A stretch of DNA of 15,757 nucleotides from HyVt-560 sp964577195. Lineage in GTDB: Bacteria > Pseudomonadota > Gammaproteobacteria > UWMA-0217. How positions within the stretch are numbered: the first letter of the stretch is position 1; every line of letters starts with the position of its first letter. The position numbers and the translations under genes were made by a program. The DNA lies in assembly GCA_964577195.1 (NCBI GenBank), contig CAZNYF010000062.1, forward strand, positions 1 through 15,757. Direction: 5' to 3'. The notes beneath the pieces are model-generated. The model had not been told where the DNA came from. It made no database searches and saw only the letters and a list, made by a program, of their open reading frames with translations. This document shows positions 1 to 7,933 of this stretch, in pieces.

Positions 1-65
1 ATGACTAGTACCACCAGTATTTCGATCAGGGTAAAACCGCGTGCATTTTTTGCAGAATGTCTCAT
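1..65 (-). CDS. gspH: GspH-like type II secretion minor pseudopilin, N-terminus only
   Basis: This is the first 21 codons of a gene that runs off the left edge of the window on the minus strand. It begins MRHSAKNARG followed by FTLIEILVVLV, which is a textbook type IV prepilin/pseudopilin leader: a short basic leader, glycine at -1, phenylalanine at +1 and glutamate at +5, then a hydrophobic helix. The prepilin peptidase GspO/PilD would cut after the glycine. It starts 25 bases after the gspG stop, and in type II secretion operons gspH normally follows gspG, so position gives the name. The visible sequence alone would fit any minor pseudopilin. No strong ribosome binding site is visible upstream of the ATG. 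Confidence 0.75.
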   Translation of the reverse strand, partial: MRHSAKNARGFTLIEILVVLV

Positions 66-90
66 GACTATATGAGAAGCTCGCGCTGAA

Positions 91-567
91 TTAGCTACTA
101 GGAGCCCAGTTACCCACATCCGCAGCCAGACCTTCGCCGCCGAGCTGGCCATCTTCACCCATTGAAAAGATATCTGTATCACCATGCTCGCCGGGGTTCA
201 GATACTGATAGTCATTACCCCAGGGATCCTTTTCCAGACGCTTGATGTACCCACCCGCTGTCCAGTTACGCGGCTCAGGATCCCCAGATGGCTTGGCCAC
301 CAACGCTTCTAGCCCCTGATCGGTAGAGGGATACTGAAAGTTATCCAGACGATACAGATCCAGTGCAGCTTCCATCGCTCCAATATCACTACGTACTTTA
401 CTGATCTGCGCATCATCAACTCGACCAATGATTTTTGGCACTACCACTGAGGCGAGAATCGCAATAATTGCAACCACAATAAGAATTTCCAACAGCGTAA
501 AGCCTCGTTGATTAGAAATACTTGTTGAGACTCGCTGAGCTGAGACGCTGGAAGAAACTCTGTTCAC
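91..567 (-). CDS. gspG: Type II secretion system major pseudopilin GspG
   Basis: This is the major subunit of the periplasmic pseudopilus of the type II secretion system. It is made as an inner-membrane precursor and is cleaved and N-methylated by the prepilin peptidase. The leader is 22 residues ending in NQRG, and the mature protein starts FTLLEILIVVAIIAILASVV with Glu at +5. The globular part carries GspG hallmarks: DNFQYPSTDQGLEAL, GGYIKRLEKDPWGNDYQYL, and the C-terminal acidic loop DIFSMGEDGQLGGEG, which in the family binds calcium. The GTG start is chosen because AGGAG lies 6 bases upstream. It gives 158 residues, close to the family size apart from a rather long leader. An upstream ATG would add 20 residues, and the frame stays open further still, but these extensions show no family features. 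gspH follows downstream, and dacB is divergent upstream. Confidence 0.93.
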   Translation of the reverse strand: MNRVSSSVSAQRVSTSISNQRGFTLLEILIVVAIIAILASVVVPKIIGRVDDAQISKVRSDIGAMEAALDLYRLDNFQYPSTDQGLEALVAKPSGDPEPRNWTAGGYIKRLEKDPWGNDYQYLNPGEHGDTDIFSMGEDGQLGGEGLAADVGNWAPSS

Positions 568-573
568 ACTTGA

Positions 574-578
574 CTCCT
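574..578 (-). promoter_or_regulatory. Ribosome binding site deciding the GTG start of gspG
   Basis: On the minus strand AGGAG is followed by six bases and then GTG AAC. This strong Shine-Dalgarno match is the main reason to prefer the GTG start over upstream ATG codons in the same open frame. Confidence 0.6.
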
Positions 579-630
579 GAGACAAATTTAAATTTCGTAA
601 GACCGTGCCTACGATGAATGTGCGCATTCT

Positions 631-660
631 ATCATGCTGGCGATTGAGAACACCTCTCAA
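631..660 (-). promoter_or_regulatory. Candidate sigma-70 promoter for the gspG operon
   Basis: On the minus strand TTGAGA (655-660, five of six consensus bases) is followed after 18 bases by CATGAT (631-636, four of six). This would start transcription about 55-60 bases before the gspG GTG codon. It is a pattern match only. gspG may instead be read from promoters of upstream gsp genes elsewhere in the genome, but here the upstream neighbour is divergent, so a local promoter is needed. Confidence 0.3.
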
Positions 661-724
661 AACACTACAATGCCCCTGAAATTGTTGGCATACTACTTTT
701 ATTAACACGCTTACTAGCTGATTC

Positions 725-1930
725 ATGACTCTCGTCTCGCGTATTTTCAAACAATTCTTACTGATGTCCTTCCTCATCGGCAATTCCTGCGTAATTGCAG
801 GAGATCTATGGACATCGCTCGAGCAATCGTCCAAATCAGCGCTGGTAGTCAGTAGCGCTAGCGGAGAACAACTTTACAAGCTACATCCCCACACACCGTT
901 AATTCCCGCATCCACTTTAAAAGTTTTAACCGCATTGATTGCGATTGATCATTGGGGTTTAGCGCACCAATTTCATACCGATTTTTTTCTCGGCACTGAC
1001 AATGCTTTAATCATAAAGGGCTATGGTGATCCCTTTTTGATTTCAGAAGAGATCGATTTAATCGTTACCGCGATTGAGCAAACAGGTCAGCAACGGTTTT
1101 CATCCATCACTTTGGACACCAGCTGGTACAGCGAACAGATTGACATTGACGGACAAAGTCATAGCAACAATCCATACGATGCGCCGCCAGCGGCAATTGC
1201 TGCCAATTTTAATACCGTATATCTGCGAAAAAAAGGGCCCTCAATACAATCAATGGAAGCGCAAACACCCTTGACTCCCGTTGCTAAAAAAATAGGCCGG
1301 TCACTCGTAAACGGAAAACACCGTGTCAATCTTCATTCTGCCAAATCAGGCAGCATTCATTTCGCGCAAATTCTGCGACAGAAACTTCATAAAAAAAATA
1401 TCAGTAGCGGAAATACAATTAATTTTTTTCCTATAACTCAAGCCGAGAAATTACTTTACCGGCACCATAACAGCCATACTCTTGAAACGATTCTTCAAGC
1501 GATGCTAAAATATTCGACTAATTTTATTGCCAACCAGTTATTTTTAAATCTGGGCGCAGAAACAAAATTAAAGCCCGCATCAACGCATCAATCCCGACAA
1601 GTTTATGAGCGCTATATTGAAACAAAGTTTGCATGGCAAAACACCCATATCGAAGAAGGCGCAGGACTCTCGCGAAACAATCGAATTTGTGCCTCTCAGC
1701 TAGTCACTCTACTGGAAAAATTTCGACCGTATGCCTATTTACTACCGACTCTCCCAAGCGGTATCGTGGGTAAAACCGGAAGCTTAAATGGCATCAGCAG
1801 CTTAGTGGGATATTTGTCAAAAAATGCAGCCTCTCCTGCCTTCGCGTTACTGCTAAATGATGCTCGTCTGGCAGATTCCAGAAGCCAGCTTATCGAGCAG
1901 ATAAAACAGCGTTGGGACACCACCAATTGA
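725..1930 (+). CDS. dacB: D-alanyl-D-alanine carboxypeptidase/endopeptidase, PBP4 (peptidase family S13)
   Basis: This is a periplasmic penicillin-binding protein that trims or cleaves D-Ala cross-links in peptidoglycan. A signal peptide covers roughly residues 1-26. All three serine-transferase motifs are present: SxxK at S63-T-L-K66 (in PASTLK), SxN at S264-T-N266 (in KYSTNF), and K350-T-G in GIVGKTGSLNG. The stretch GAGLSRNNR near residue 312 matches the GSGLSRxNR signature of S13 enzymes. At 401 residues it is shorter than E. coli DacB (about 477), so the large insert between the first two motifs seems reduced. The ATG at 725 has no clear ribosome binding site. A second ATG at residue 14 would cut into the signal peptide. 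The stop overlaps the next gene by a TTGA junction, suggesting translational coupling. It is divergent from gspG. Confidence 0.88.
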   Translation: MTLVSRIFKQFLLMSFLIGNSCVIAGDLWTSLEQSSKSALVVSSASGEQLYKLHPHTPLIPASTLKVLTALIAIDHWGLAHQFHTDFFLGTDNALIIKGYGDPFLISEEIDLIVTAIEQTGQQRFSSITLDTSWYSEQIDIDGQSHSNNPYDAPPAAIAANFNTVYLRKKGPSIQSMEAQTPLTPVAKKIGRSLVNGKHRVNLHSAKSGSIHFAQILRQKLHKKNISSGNTINFFPITQAEKLLYRHHNSHTLETILQAMLKYSTNFIANQLFLNLGAETKLKPASTHQSRQVYERYIETKFAWQNTHIEEGAGLSRNNRICASQLVTLLEKFRPYAYLLPTLPSGIVGKTGSLNGISSLVGYLSKNAASPAFALLLNDARLADSRSQLIEQIKQRWDTTN

Positions 1931-3579
1931 AAATATCAACCGCTAAAGAAATAAAATTCCCTTTACTCGGCGTACTCATATTCTTGCTGATCATGGCGGT
2001 GAGCTTTTCACTAACGCTGTCAAAAAATCACAGCGATGCCGAGGATGCCGTAGCTTACGCGCATCACGTCACTACCGGGAAATCGCTCTACCAATTCCAT
2101 CCCAATCACTTGCTCTATAACGCTATTAACCGTAATTTTTATCTGCTGTGGCAATCTGCGGGCTACGACGGAAATGCACTATTACCCATGCAAGTATTAA
2201 ATATCATCACCAGCATGATCACGCTAATTATTGTCGCGTTTATCGGCTGGAAAATGAGGCTGACTCAGCAATGGATTTTTCTCGTCATGTTGACGCTGGT
2301 TTCTTGCTACGGCTACTGGTGGTATAGCGTTGAAGTTGAAGCTTATTTACTCCCTCTGCCATTTGCACTGACCGCCTGGTTTTTGACCTCTCGATTTATA
2401 CAATCGGGCAAAAATTACCGGTTATTGATCGTTGCCGGCTGCGTTGCAATCTCGATTCTTATCCACCAACAATGGACAGCACTATTTGCTGCCATAGGAA
2501 TCTCGCTTCTGATTCACTGGTGGCGCACCCGCAGCTTAGCAGAGCACGACGGCATGCTGCCTGCCATTATCATTGCCGCAGCACTGTGTATTGGAATTGT
2601 TATATTGACTTATTTGTTGGTCATTTCCGGCTATTACTCCATTACATCTCCAGAAGGTATTCAAGCTTGGATTCGCGGTGACCAGGAAAACGTCAAACTT
2701 GCCCAATGGTCCTACCTCAATCCGGTTAAAACACTCATTGGGGCTTTGCGAGCAATTTGGGGTGGGCACTTTCTGTTCGGTTTTCATCCTTTACAAGAAC
2801 TACTAACACAAACTTTCCCTAACAAACTCCTGGTAGAAGAAATCTTCCTTGCCAATTCCATGTCAGCATGGATACGTTGGTGCTGCGTTGTTTTGAGCGT
2901 ATTAACCATTGCTATTGCAGCACTGGTTTTAGTGTTAAGTTTTTCTCCTCGGAAAAGTAATTTCCTCGATAGTTCTCCGCACAAAATACACAATAGCCAA
3001 GGATATATGCTTACAGGAACACTGACGATTGCGGTATTTTTCAGCTTGAATATGCTGGTTGACCCTACCAATTCGGAGCTATACATTGGCATTTTACCCA
3101 TCGCAATTTTACTGATTGCCGCAAGACTTTCCCAAAGGGAAAAAAGTGCCACGGCAGCTCTCGGTGTTGCAGCTTTTTCCCTGCTGCTTTTAGTCACTAA
3201 TCTAATAGGCAGCATTATTCCGCAAACGGACCAGAAGCACGACTACTGGCATGCGGTAAACCAATATTTTATCGAGAAAACCACGCCATCTGATGTCATT
3301 ATTTCTGAAGGCGGATACATCAATGATGCCTATCTACGGCTATTTAGCGCCGCTAAAATAGAACGCGGTATTGTAATGAGTCCACAACGAATTGCGGAGT
3401 TGAAAAGTCAATTCTCTCACGGTCGAATGCTGGTTTCTTCCTGGACATTCAAACCGCCAGCAGGCCTTGACCGACAGTTACAGAATTATGATGCAGACAA
3501 AGTAAAACAATATTTCCAGCAATATCAACTCTCGGTCATTGCTGAAAATAACGCTCAAACAATTTATCTGGTTGAGTAG
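1927..3579 (+). CDS. Polytopic membrane protein, GT-C glycosyltransferase-like
   Basis: I do not recognise a named family with certainty. About ten transmembrane segments run from residue 13 to about 430, followed by a soluble tail of roughly 115 residues (from PQTDQKHDYWHAVNQ). After the first membrane helix there is an acidic loop (SDAEDAVAYAHH) and then HPNHLLYN. An acidic residue in the first outer loop followed by a His-Pro motif is typical of lipid-linked-sugar GT-C enzymes and related DUF2723-type proteins, so transfer of a sugar from a polyprenyl carrier at the outer face of the inner membrane is a reasonable inference. The TTG at 1927 shares TTGA with the dacB stop. A second TTG at 1912 is also in frame. 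A start at the later ATG (about residue 23) would break the first helix. It is probably co-transcribed with dacB. Confidence 0.6.
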   Translation: MKISTAKEIKFPLLGVLIFLLIMAVSFSLTLSKNHSDAEDAVAYAHHVTTGKSLYQFHPNHLLYNAINRNFYLLWQSAGYDGNALLPMQVLNIITSMITLIIVAFIGWKMRLTQQWIFLVMLTLVSCYGYWWYSVEVEAYLLPLPFALTAWFLTSRFIQSGKNYRLLIVAGCVAISILIHQQWTALFAAIGISLLIHWWRTRSLAEHDGMLPAIIIAAALCIGIVILTYLLVISGYYSITSPEGIQAWIRGDQENVKLAQWSYLNPVKTLIGALRAIWGGHFLFGFHPLQELLTQTFPNKLLVEEIFLANSMSAWIRWCCVVLSVLTIAIAALVLVLSFSPRKSNFLDSSPHKIHNSQGYMLTGTLTIAVFFSLNMLVDPTNSELYIGILPIAILLIAARLSQREKSATAALGVAAFSLLLLVTNLIGSIIPQTDQKHDYWHAVNQYFIEKTTPSDVIISEGGYINDAYLRLFSAAKIERGIVMSPQRIAELKSQFSHGRMLVSSWTFKPPAGLDRQLQNYDADKVKQYFQQYQLSVIAENNAQTIYLVE

Positions 3580-3646
3580 CGCTCTGTGTACTCATTGCTG
3601 GAAAATCAATAACCTTTAACTCTAACTTGTTATTAAATTTCCATTC

Positions 3647-5365
3647 CTAAAGTTGCGGTAAGCTATTCTCGATAATTTCCAGCACTGCATCATACTTGGG
3701 CGCAAGTTTGCGAGACTGGTCTAGCGATTCTGCTACACCCCAACGTCCCCATTTTGAATATTTTCCAGGCGTCGCGTAGTACGTAAATAATTTTCCACCT
3801 GCGGCTTCCCATTGTTGAAAATAGGTTAAATACAATTGTTTCATTCGGGGATGCCGATTCACATCATCAAACAAGCGATTTAATTTCTGATTGTCTTGCC
3901 GCCCGGCAACCCCAGCAAGATGCTGACCGCCCTCGTACGAAATTAAATCCACGCCAAAATCTTCAGCCACCTTGGCATGTTGTCTGACCCAGGCAATGGC
4001 TTCGGGAATTGCATCATCATGCAGCAGTTTTAGTATGTCATCGACGCTGGCAGTGTCTACCAGCCCGGCCTGATCGGGATGGCCATAGCTGCCGCCAAAA
4101 TATGGCGCTATGGCCAGTGCATCGGTATGTTCACGCGCACCGGGAACCTGCATGATTTTTTCAGCAAACCAAACATTGGCGGCTTGCGTTGCGAGTACAC
4201 GCACCAGCCGATCATTGTTATTAAAAACTGATTCAAATATTTTGAAAATTTCGATTGATCTTCGTGCATAAAACTTTTGTCCAGCAAGCCACTTATTGCT
4301 ATCCAACTTTAATCGTACCCCTTGATCTATCGCGTACTGAAACTGCGGAAACTGTCCGTTCCAAACTTCGTTAGAATATTCGATATAGGTTTTTAGCTGC
4401 GGGTTTAAGTTATCCTTTAAATACTGCGCAAATTCCCGCACGTAATCATCATCAGCAAGGTGTGGCAGGGTAAACCACGCATCTGCCTGCAAGCGGTTGG
4501 CAAGATCAACCATTAACTCTATCGGTGCGCCTTGCTCACCCATCCAGGTCGCATCATCATAGCGGTGTCGCTCATCCCAACGCTTAACCTTGGAGCCATT
4601 GGCTTCCATCGTGTCCATAAAACGGAGTACCTTAAACGGCCGCAAAAAGTTAAGAAATTCCGGGTTAAAAACCTGCGTTTTATAGTTATCGACAAACGCC
4701 TCATAGTCGCCCCGACAATCACTTGGCTTTTCCACCCGAACAAATGGATTATTGTTACAAATCCCGCCAGGCATAATGACGCGAATATTCCGAATCGGGT
4801 CTGCCGTATGAGTACTGGTTATTTTTAGCTCAATGCCATTCACCGAGGCATCAACCTCGACAATTTCCTTACCGGAGGTTTTACTGGTACGACGCGCCGA
4901 GCCACCATAAGTCAACTGACCCTTGCCATCATAAAGCACGGTGTAAGCACCGCTGGGAAAGCGCCCAGGGATATCCCAAAGCAAATACGTGGTTGCTACC
5001 TGACCCGGTTTCAACGACTTAACCCAGCCCTGAGCATCGAGCTGAATGTCCGGGTTCTGGCGATGAAACGGGCGCGATGCCCGGAACACATCCACAAAGG
5101 GTACTGTCGCAGCGTAATCACTGATCGCAGCAATATTGATGCCCACCGAACGACCTGTGTTTAACCCGGGTTTTGGTGGCACAACCACCGGAGGTTCAAG
5201 CATAGGTGGTTCGACGGGAGGCTCTGTTGGAAGCTCAACAGGTGGAAGAGCAGGAGGCCGGATATCTGTCGGAGGCTTACTGTCATCAGAGGAGCATGCA
5301 GGCAGTAGAAGCAGTAAAGGAAAAACGAACAAAATAAAATTGAATTTTCTCAGCGTGTTGTTCAA
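3647..5365 (-). CDS. Lipoprotein with a TIM-barrel glycoside hydrolase-like domain
   Basis: The N-terminus NNTLRKFN plus a Leu/Phe-rich core and lipobox LPAC puts the lipidated cysteine at residue 24. A Pro/Val/Glu linker follows to about residue 66, then a globular domain of about 500 residues. YIEYSNEVWNGQ holds an Asn-Glu pair (N332-E333) like the acid/base of clan-A glycosidases, and LISYEGGQHL holds E478, placed as a possible nucleophile about 145 residues later. PGGICNNN and PSDCRGDY supply two cysteines that may pair. I recall similar proteins labelled 'cellulose-binding' in marine gammaproteobacteria, but no carbohydrate-binding module is obvious. The TTG start is chosen because GGAAGG lies 6 bases upstream and gives a clean signal peptide; another in-frame TTG lies 7 codons earlier. 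It follows the acyltransferase on the same strand by 106 bases. Predicted location is the periplasm or outer membrane; the substrate is unknown. Confidence 0.65.
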   Translation of the reverse strand: MNNTLRKFNFILFVFPLLLLLPACSSDDSKPPTDIRPPALPPVELPTEPPVEPPMLEPPVVVPPKPGLNTGRSVGINIAAISDYAATVPFVDVFRASRPFHRQNPDIQLDAQGWVKSLKPGQVATTYLLWDIPGRFPSGAYTVLYDGKGQLTYGGSARRTSKTSGKEIVEVDASVNGIELKITSTHTADPIRNIRVIMPGGICNNNPFVRVEKPSDCRGDYEAFVDNYKTQVFNPEFLNFLRPFKVLRFMDTMEANGSKVKRWDERHRYDDATWMGEQGAPIELMVDLANRLQADAWFTLPHLADDDYVREFAQYLKDNLNPQLKTYIEYSNEVWNGQFPQFQYAIDQGVRLKLDSNKWLAGQKFYARRSIEIFKIFESVFNNNDRLVRVLATQAANVWFAEKIMQVPGAREHTDALAIAPYFGGSYGHPDQAGLVDTASVDDILKLLHDDAIPEAIAWVRQHAKVAEDFGVDLISYEGGQHLAGVAGRQDNQKLNRLFDDVNRHPRMKQLYLTYFQQWEAAGGKLFTYYATPGKYSKWGRWGVAESLDQSRKLAPKYDAVLEIIENSLPQL

Positions 5366-5371
5366 TTTAAT

Positions 5372-5377
5372 CCTTCC
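5372..5377 (-). promoter_or_regulatory. Ribosome binding site for the TTG start of the lipoprotein
   Basis: On the minus strand GGAAGG is followed by ATTAAA and then TTG AAC. The match and spacing support the unusual TTG start at 5365 over the in-frame TTG at 5386. Confidence 0.55.
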
Positions 5378-5471
5378 AATAGCCAAACCATAAACGGGTT
5401 AGTCTATCATCTCAGTGGTTTTAGAGATTTCCGAACAATCACCCCGATGTATATCCTAGTACGCCAAAGCG

Positions 5472-6554
5472 CTAGCCTGTTTGGGTTTTGGCATTTGCGA
5501 TTCGCTTCGACCTGTTAATCCACTTTCCTCGCACCCAGGGATAAAACTTCAATTCAATCAAATAAGAAAACACGATCACTACGGTAAGATAAGCAAACCA
5601 TCTCACCACCGGGTTAGCGATAAAATCGAGATAGGTCGCCTCACGCATTAAATTCCAATGCGTGATATAGATGCCGTAAGAAATGGGGGCAAGAATCAAA
5701 AATGGCTTGAAGAGCATATCGAATCCTTTCCATCGCGCTTGTTGCCACTGGACTGCACCGAACAAAAATATTATGGCAAACACAAAATGTCTGACTTCTC
5801 GCAGCGGATGTAGATTTGGCGATAACCGCTCGCCTGATTGCCAAAAAAGGAATGTGTCCACTGCCAATATCATGGTAATGGCGCCCAAGGCCAAAGCCGG
5901 TTTAAACACATCGGTAAAACTGATTACACCGTGTTTGATATACACATTCGAGAGATGTACACCCACCCACCAAATAGACATATACATCAACAAACGCGAT
6001 AAAAAGAAGGGGTGATTCACGTAGAAAACCGCAGCAATCACCGCCACACTCAGTACCAGCATATTTTGATGACGGACTTGCGAGATCTGTGTAGCAATAG
6101 GAAAGAACAGCATATAAAACCACCATTCATAGGATAAAGACCATAGTGGCCCATTATTCATATACCCATCGACAATCGTATTGGGCGCAGCCCAGCCCAG
6201 ATCCTGAAGCATCAGAATATTCAGTCCCAAAGCCCCCAACTGGGGATCTATCAGCGCACCAGCCTTCTGAGCTTCCAGCAAATAGCTGGCGAGGTAAACC
6301 AATATCAGCGGCGCGAATATCCTCAAAAACCGTTTGCTGAAATAATTAGGAAACGTCTTGTTTTTACCCATCTGAAAGCTGTAATTGATTACAAACCCAG
6401 ACACCAGAAAAAACAACATCACAGCTTCCTGGCCAAAATAAAACAACCTCGATACTTTAAAACCAGCGACATACAAATCGTATGGGAGCGTGTGATGCAT
6501 CAACACATAGAATGCTGCAAAACCACGCATAGCTTCGAGTTTATATAGTTTCAT
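5472..6554 (-). CDS. Membrane acyltransferase of the Acyltransferase_3 (OafA/YrhL) family
   Basis: This is an inner-membrane enzyme that moves an acyl group, often acetyl, onto a sugar of a surface polysaccharide, lipopolysaccharide or other carbohydrate. The opening YKLEAMRGFAAFYVLMHH shows the family pattern: an Arg at residue 10 and a conserved His at about residue 21. FYFGQEAVMLFFLVSGFVI is the second characteristic block. About ten hydrophobic helices fill the 360 residues, with PLWSLSYEWWFYMLFF and a late GIYITHWNLM also typical of the family. There is no C-terminal SGNH domain. The ATG at 6554 is the first one before the conserved block; the upstream ribosome site is weak. The lipoprotein lies downstream on the same strand, so the two may act on one glycan, but the acceptor cannot be told from sequence. 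Confidence 0.88.
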   Translation of the reverse strand: MKLYKLEAMRGFAAFYVLMHHTLPYDLYVAGFKVSRLFYFGQEAVMLFFLVSGFVINYSFQMGKNKTFPNYFSKRFLRIFAPLILVYLASYLLEAQKAGALIDPQLGALGLNILMLQDLGWAAPNTIVDGYMNNGPLWSLSYEWWFYMLFFPIATQISQVRHQNMLVLSVAVIAAVFYVNHPFFLSRLLMYMSIWWVGVHLSNVYIKHGVISFTDVFKPALALGAITMILAVDTFLFWQSGERLSPNLHPLREVRHFVFAIIFLFGAVQWQQARWKGFDMLFKPFLILAPISYGIYITHWNLMREATYLDFIANPVVRWFAYLTVVIVFSYLIELKFYPWVRGKWINRSKRIANAKTQTG

Positions 6555-6902
6555 TGATCATTGATTTTGAGAACAGAGACGGACAGTATCACATCGCATA
6601 ATAAATACTTAAAACAGCTCAATAGTTCGACCTAGAAAAATCAGTTGGGCGCGGAAAAGATGCGTAAGATATTGGCGCGCATGGTGAATCAGAAAAACTC
6701 GTAGTCACCTTATTGGTGATGAGCGCTTTTTCTGGTTTGCCAGGTGCGTCAATAGCTTGCGTGGACTTTCGCGATCCAGCTAATTTTTCTAGGTTCAAGT
6801 ACTGCTACCATCAAAAGACTAGAAAGATTAGACGTACATCGCCCAAGACACGACTTTTGTAAGCCTTATTGACAGATTAAGTGTAAAAGAATTCCCATAA
6901 CC
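6555..6902. other. 348-bp gap between divergent genes, holding repeat copy 1
   Basis: This gap separates the divergent acyltransferase and DNA glycosylase genes. Its centre (6631-6793) is the 163-bp palindromic repeat. The two flanks, 6555-6630 and 6794-6902, must hold the promoters, but I see no convincing -35/-10 pair. No open frame here looks like a gene. Confidence 0.6.
6631..6793 (+). repeat. 163-bp palindromic (hairpin) repeat, copy 1
   Basis: The element begins CCTAGAAAAATCAGTTGG and ends with the near inverse CCAGCTAATTTTTCTAGG. It pairs with itself in one unbroken register, base i with base 164-i, from the tips to a central CACC-TTATT-GGTG hairpin (loop 6710-6714). The longest well-paired block runs from CAGAAAAA (6691) to TTTTTCTG (6733). 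A second copy at 8686-8848 lies in the opposite orientation, has the same length and differs at 23 of 163 positions with no gaps. On this strand 12 G-T wobbles and 3 A-C mismatches occur, which favours an RNA read in the plus direction. The 3' end lies 109 bases before the DNA glycosylase start. It carries no transposase and could be a MITE-like element, a structured RNA leader, or both. Confidence 0.85.
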
Positions 6903-7529
6903 ATGAATGAAACAACTATTAAACAAGGCATCAATGACATCGCCACCCGTGACCCGGATGTTGCTAAAGCGTTGAAACTCACTGGATATCCCCAGCCCAG
7001 AATACGCCCGGCAGGCTACGAGACCCTGTTTTCAATCGTCGTCTCACAACAACTTTCCACCCACGCGGCTCGAGCCATTATGGGACGAGCCAAAAACCTG
7101 TTGCCGAAAATCAACGCCAAATCCGTATTAGCGCTGTCGACAGAAGAACTCCGCAACATTGGCCTATCCAGACAAAAAATCAGCTACCTGCAAGGGCTCT
7201 CCGAGGCAATCATCAACGGCAGCTTCAATCCCGATGAACTGGAAAACCTGGATGATCAGACCGCCATTAAAAGTATCGTTAACCTAAAAGGTTTCGGCCC
7301 CTGGAGCGCGGAAATTTACTTGATGTTTTCTCTGCAACGCCAGGACATCTTTCCTTCAGGTGATCTTGCCCTGCTCCTCGCACTGCAAAAACTTAAGGGC
7401 CTAAAAGAAAAACCCACCCCCAAACAAGCTCTAAAAATCATCGCCCACTGGACACCCTGGCGCTCCGTTGGCAGCTTGTTTTTATGGCAGTACTATCATG
7501 TGGATACTCGGTTGAATAGGGATGAATAG
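6903..7529 (+). CDS. DNA-3-methyladenine glycosylase, AlkA-type HhH-GPD protein
   Basis: This is a base-excision repair enzyme that removes alkylated purines such as 3-methyladenine from DNA. The HhH-GPD fold is clear. PAGYETLFSIVVSQQLSTHAA (about residues 37-57) is the conserved early helix pair. NLKGFGPWSAEIYLMF (127-142) is the helix-hairpin-helix with its Lys-Gly-Phe-Gly turn. IFPSGDLAL places the catalytic aspartate at D154. WTPWRSVGSLFLWQYYH near the C-terminus is typical of AlkA and yeast Mag1. At 208 residues it lacks the N-terminal domain of E. coli AlkA (282) and resembles the shorter 'glycosylase 2' type. The ATG is preceded by a poor ribosome site. The palindromic repeat lies 109 bases upstream, and a small membrane protein gene follows 36 bases downstream. 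Confidence 0.9.
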   Translation: MNETTIKQGINDIATRDPDVAKALKLTGYPQPRIRPAGYETLFSIVVSQQLSTHAARAIMGRAKNLLPKINAKSVLALSTEELRNIGLSRQKISYLQGLSEAIINGSFNPDELENLDDQTAIKSIVNLKGFGPWSAEIYLMFSLQRQDIFPSGDLALLLALQKLKGLKEKPTPKQALKIIAHWTPWRSVGSLFLWQYYHVDTRLNRDE

Positions 7530-7565
7530 GTCACACGACTCGTTCAGAGTACCAGAGGGGTTTTT

Positions 7566-7859
7566 ATGAATTTACTTGCCATTCATTTAGTCATACTTTT
7601 TTTGTTTGTTATTACCACGGCATATTCAGGCGTATTTTTGATACCAGTAGTTAGTTTTATGGGTATTCCATTAGCGCTGTTCGCTGACGATCACTCCATA
7701 ACATTCAAACTAACAACTGCTTTAGTGGCAGTCATTTCAATCTCAGCGTTTTGGTTTGGATTTATACAGCGCAATAACCGGCAAGGGGTACTAATTAACG
7801 TCTTGGGCTTGTATCTATGGGCTGGGGCTGGATTTTTGCTAATGACGCTGAAGTTCTGA
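7566..7859 (+). CDS. Small membrane protein, three predicted helices
   Basis: I do not recognise the family. The 97 residues hold three hydrophobic segments: about 2-38 (long and glycine/proline-broken, perhaps with a re-entrant part at PVVSFMGIPLALF), 46-67 (FKLTTALVAVISISAFWFGF), and 74-95 (GVLINVLGLYLWAGAGFLL). A short basic loop QRNNRQ lies between the last two. A good ribosome site, GAGGGG, precedes the ATG by 5-6 bases, which supports real translation. The gene follows the DNA glycosylase by 36 bases on the same strand and may share its transcript. A perfect hairpin sits 74 bases after its stop. No cysteine, histidine or charged cluster suggests a catalytic role. Confidence 0.7.
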   Translation: MNLLAIHLVILFLFVITTAYSGVFLIPVVSFMGIPLALFADDHSITFKLTTALVAVISISAFWFGFIQRNNRQGVLINVLGLYLWAGAGFLLMTLKF

Positions 7860-7933
7860 GAGGCTCTGGATGGCTAAAAAATATGCCCAAACTCAATTTT
7901 CTTGATAATTCCAGTATTTGAAATTAATTAAAC

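Noticed and set aside
568..834. N-terminal extension of gspG to a far upstream start
   Set aside because: The extra residues are unlike any pseudopilin leader and overlap the divergent dacB; a GTG with a strong ribosome site gives a normal protein.
3580..3646. Terminator between the GT-C-like gene and the lipoprotein
   Set aside because: Only AATAAC...GTTATT with a long loop is found; there is no stable stem or T-run.
5136..5393. Plus-strand frame encoding a Gly/Ser-rich peptide
   Set aside because: It is the antisense of the Pro-rich linker and signal peptide of the lipoprotein, and has no ribosome site of its own.
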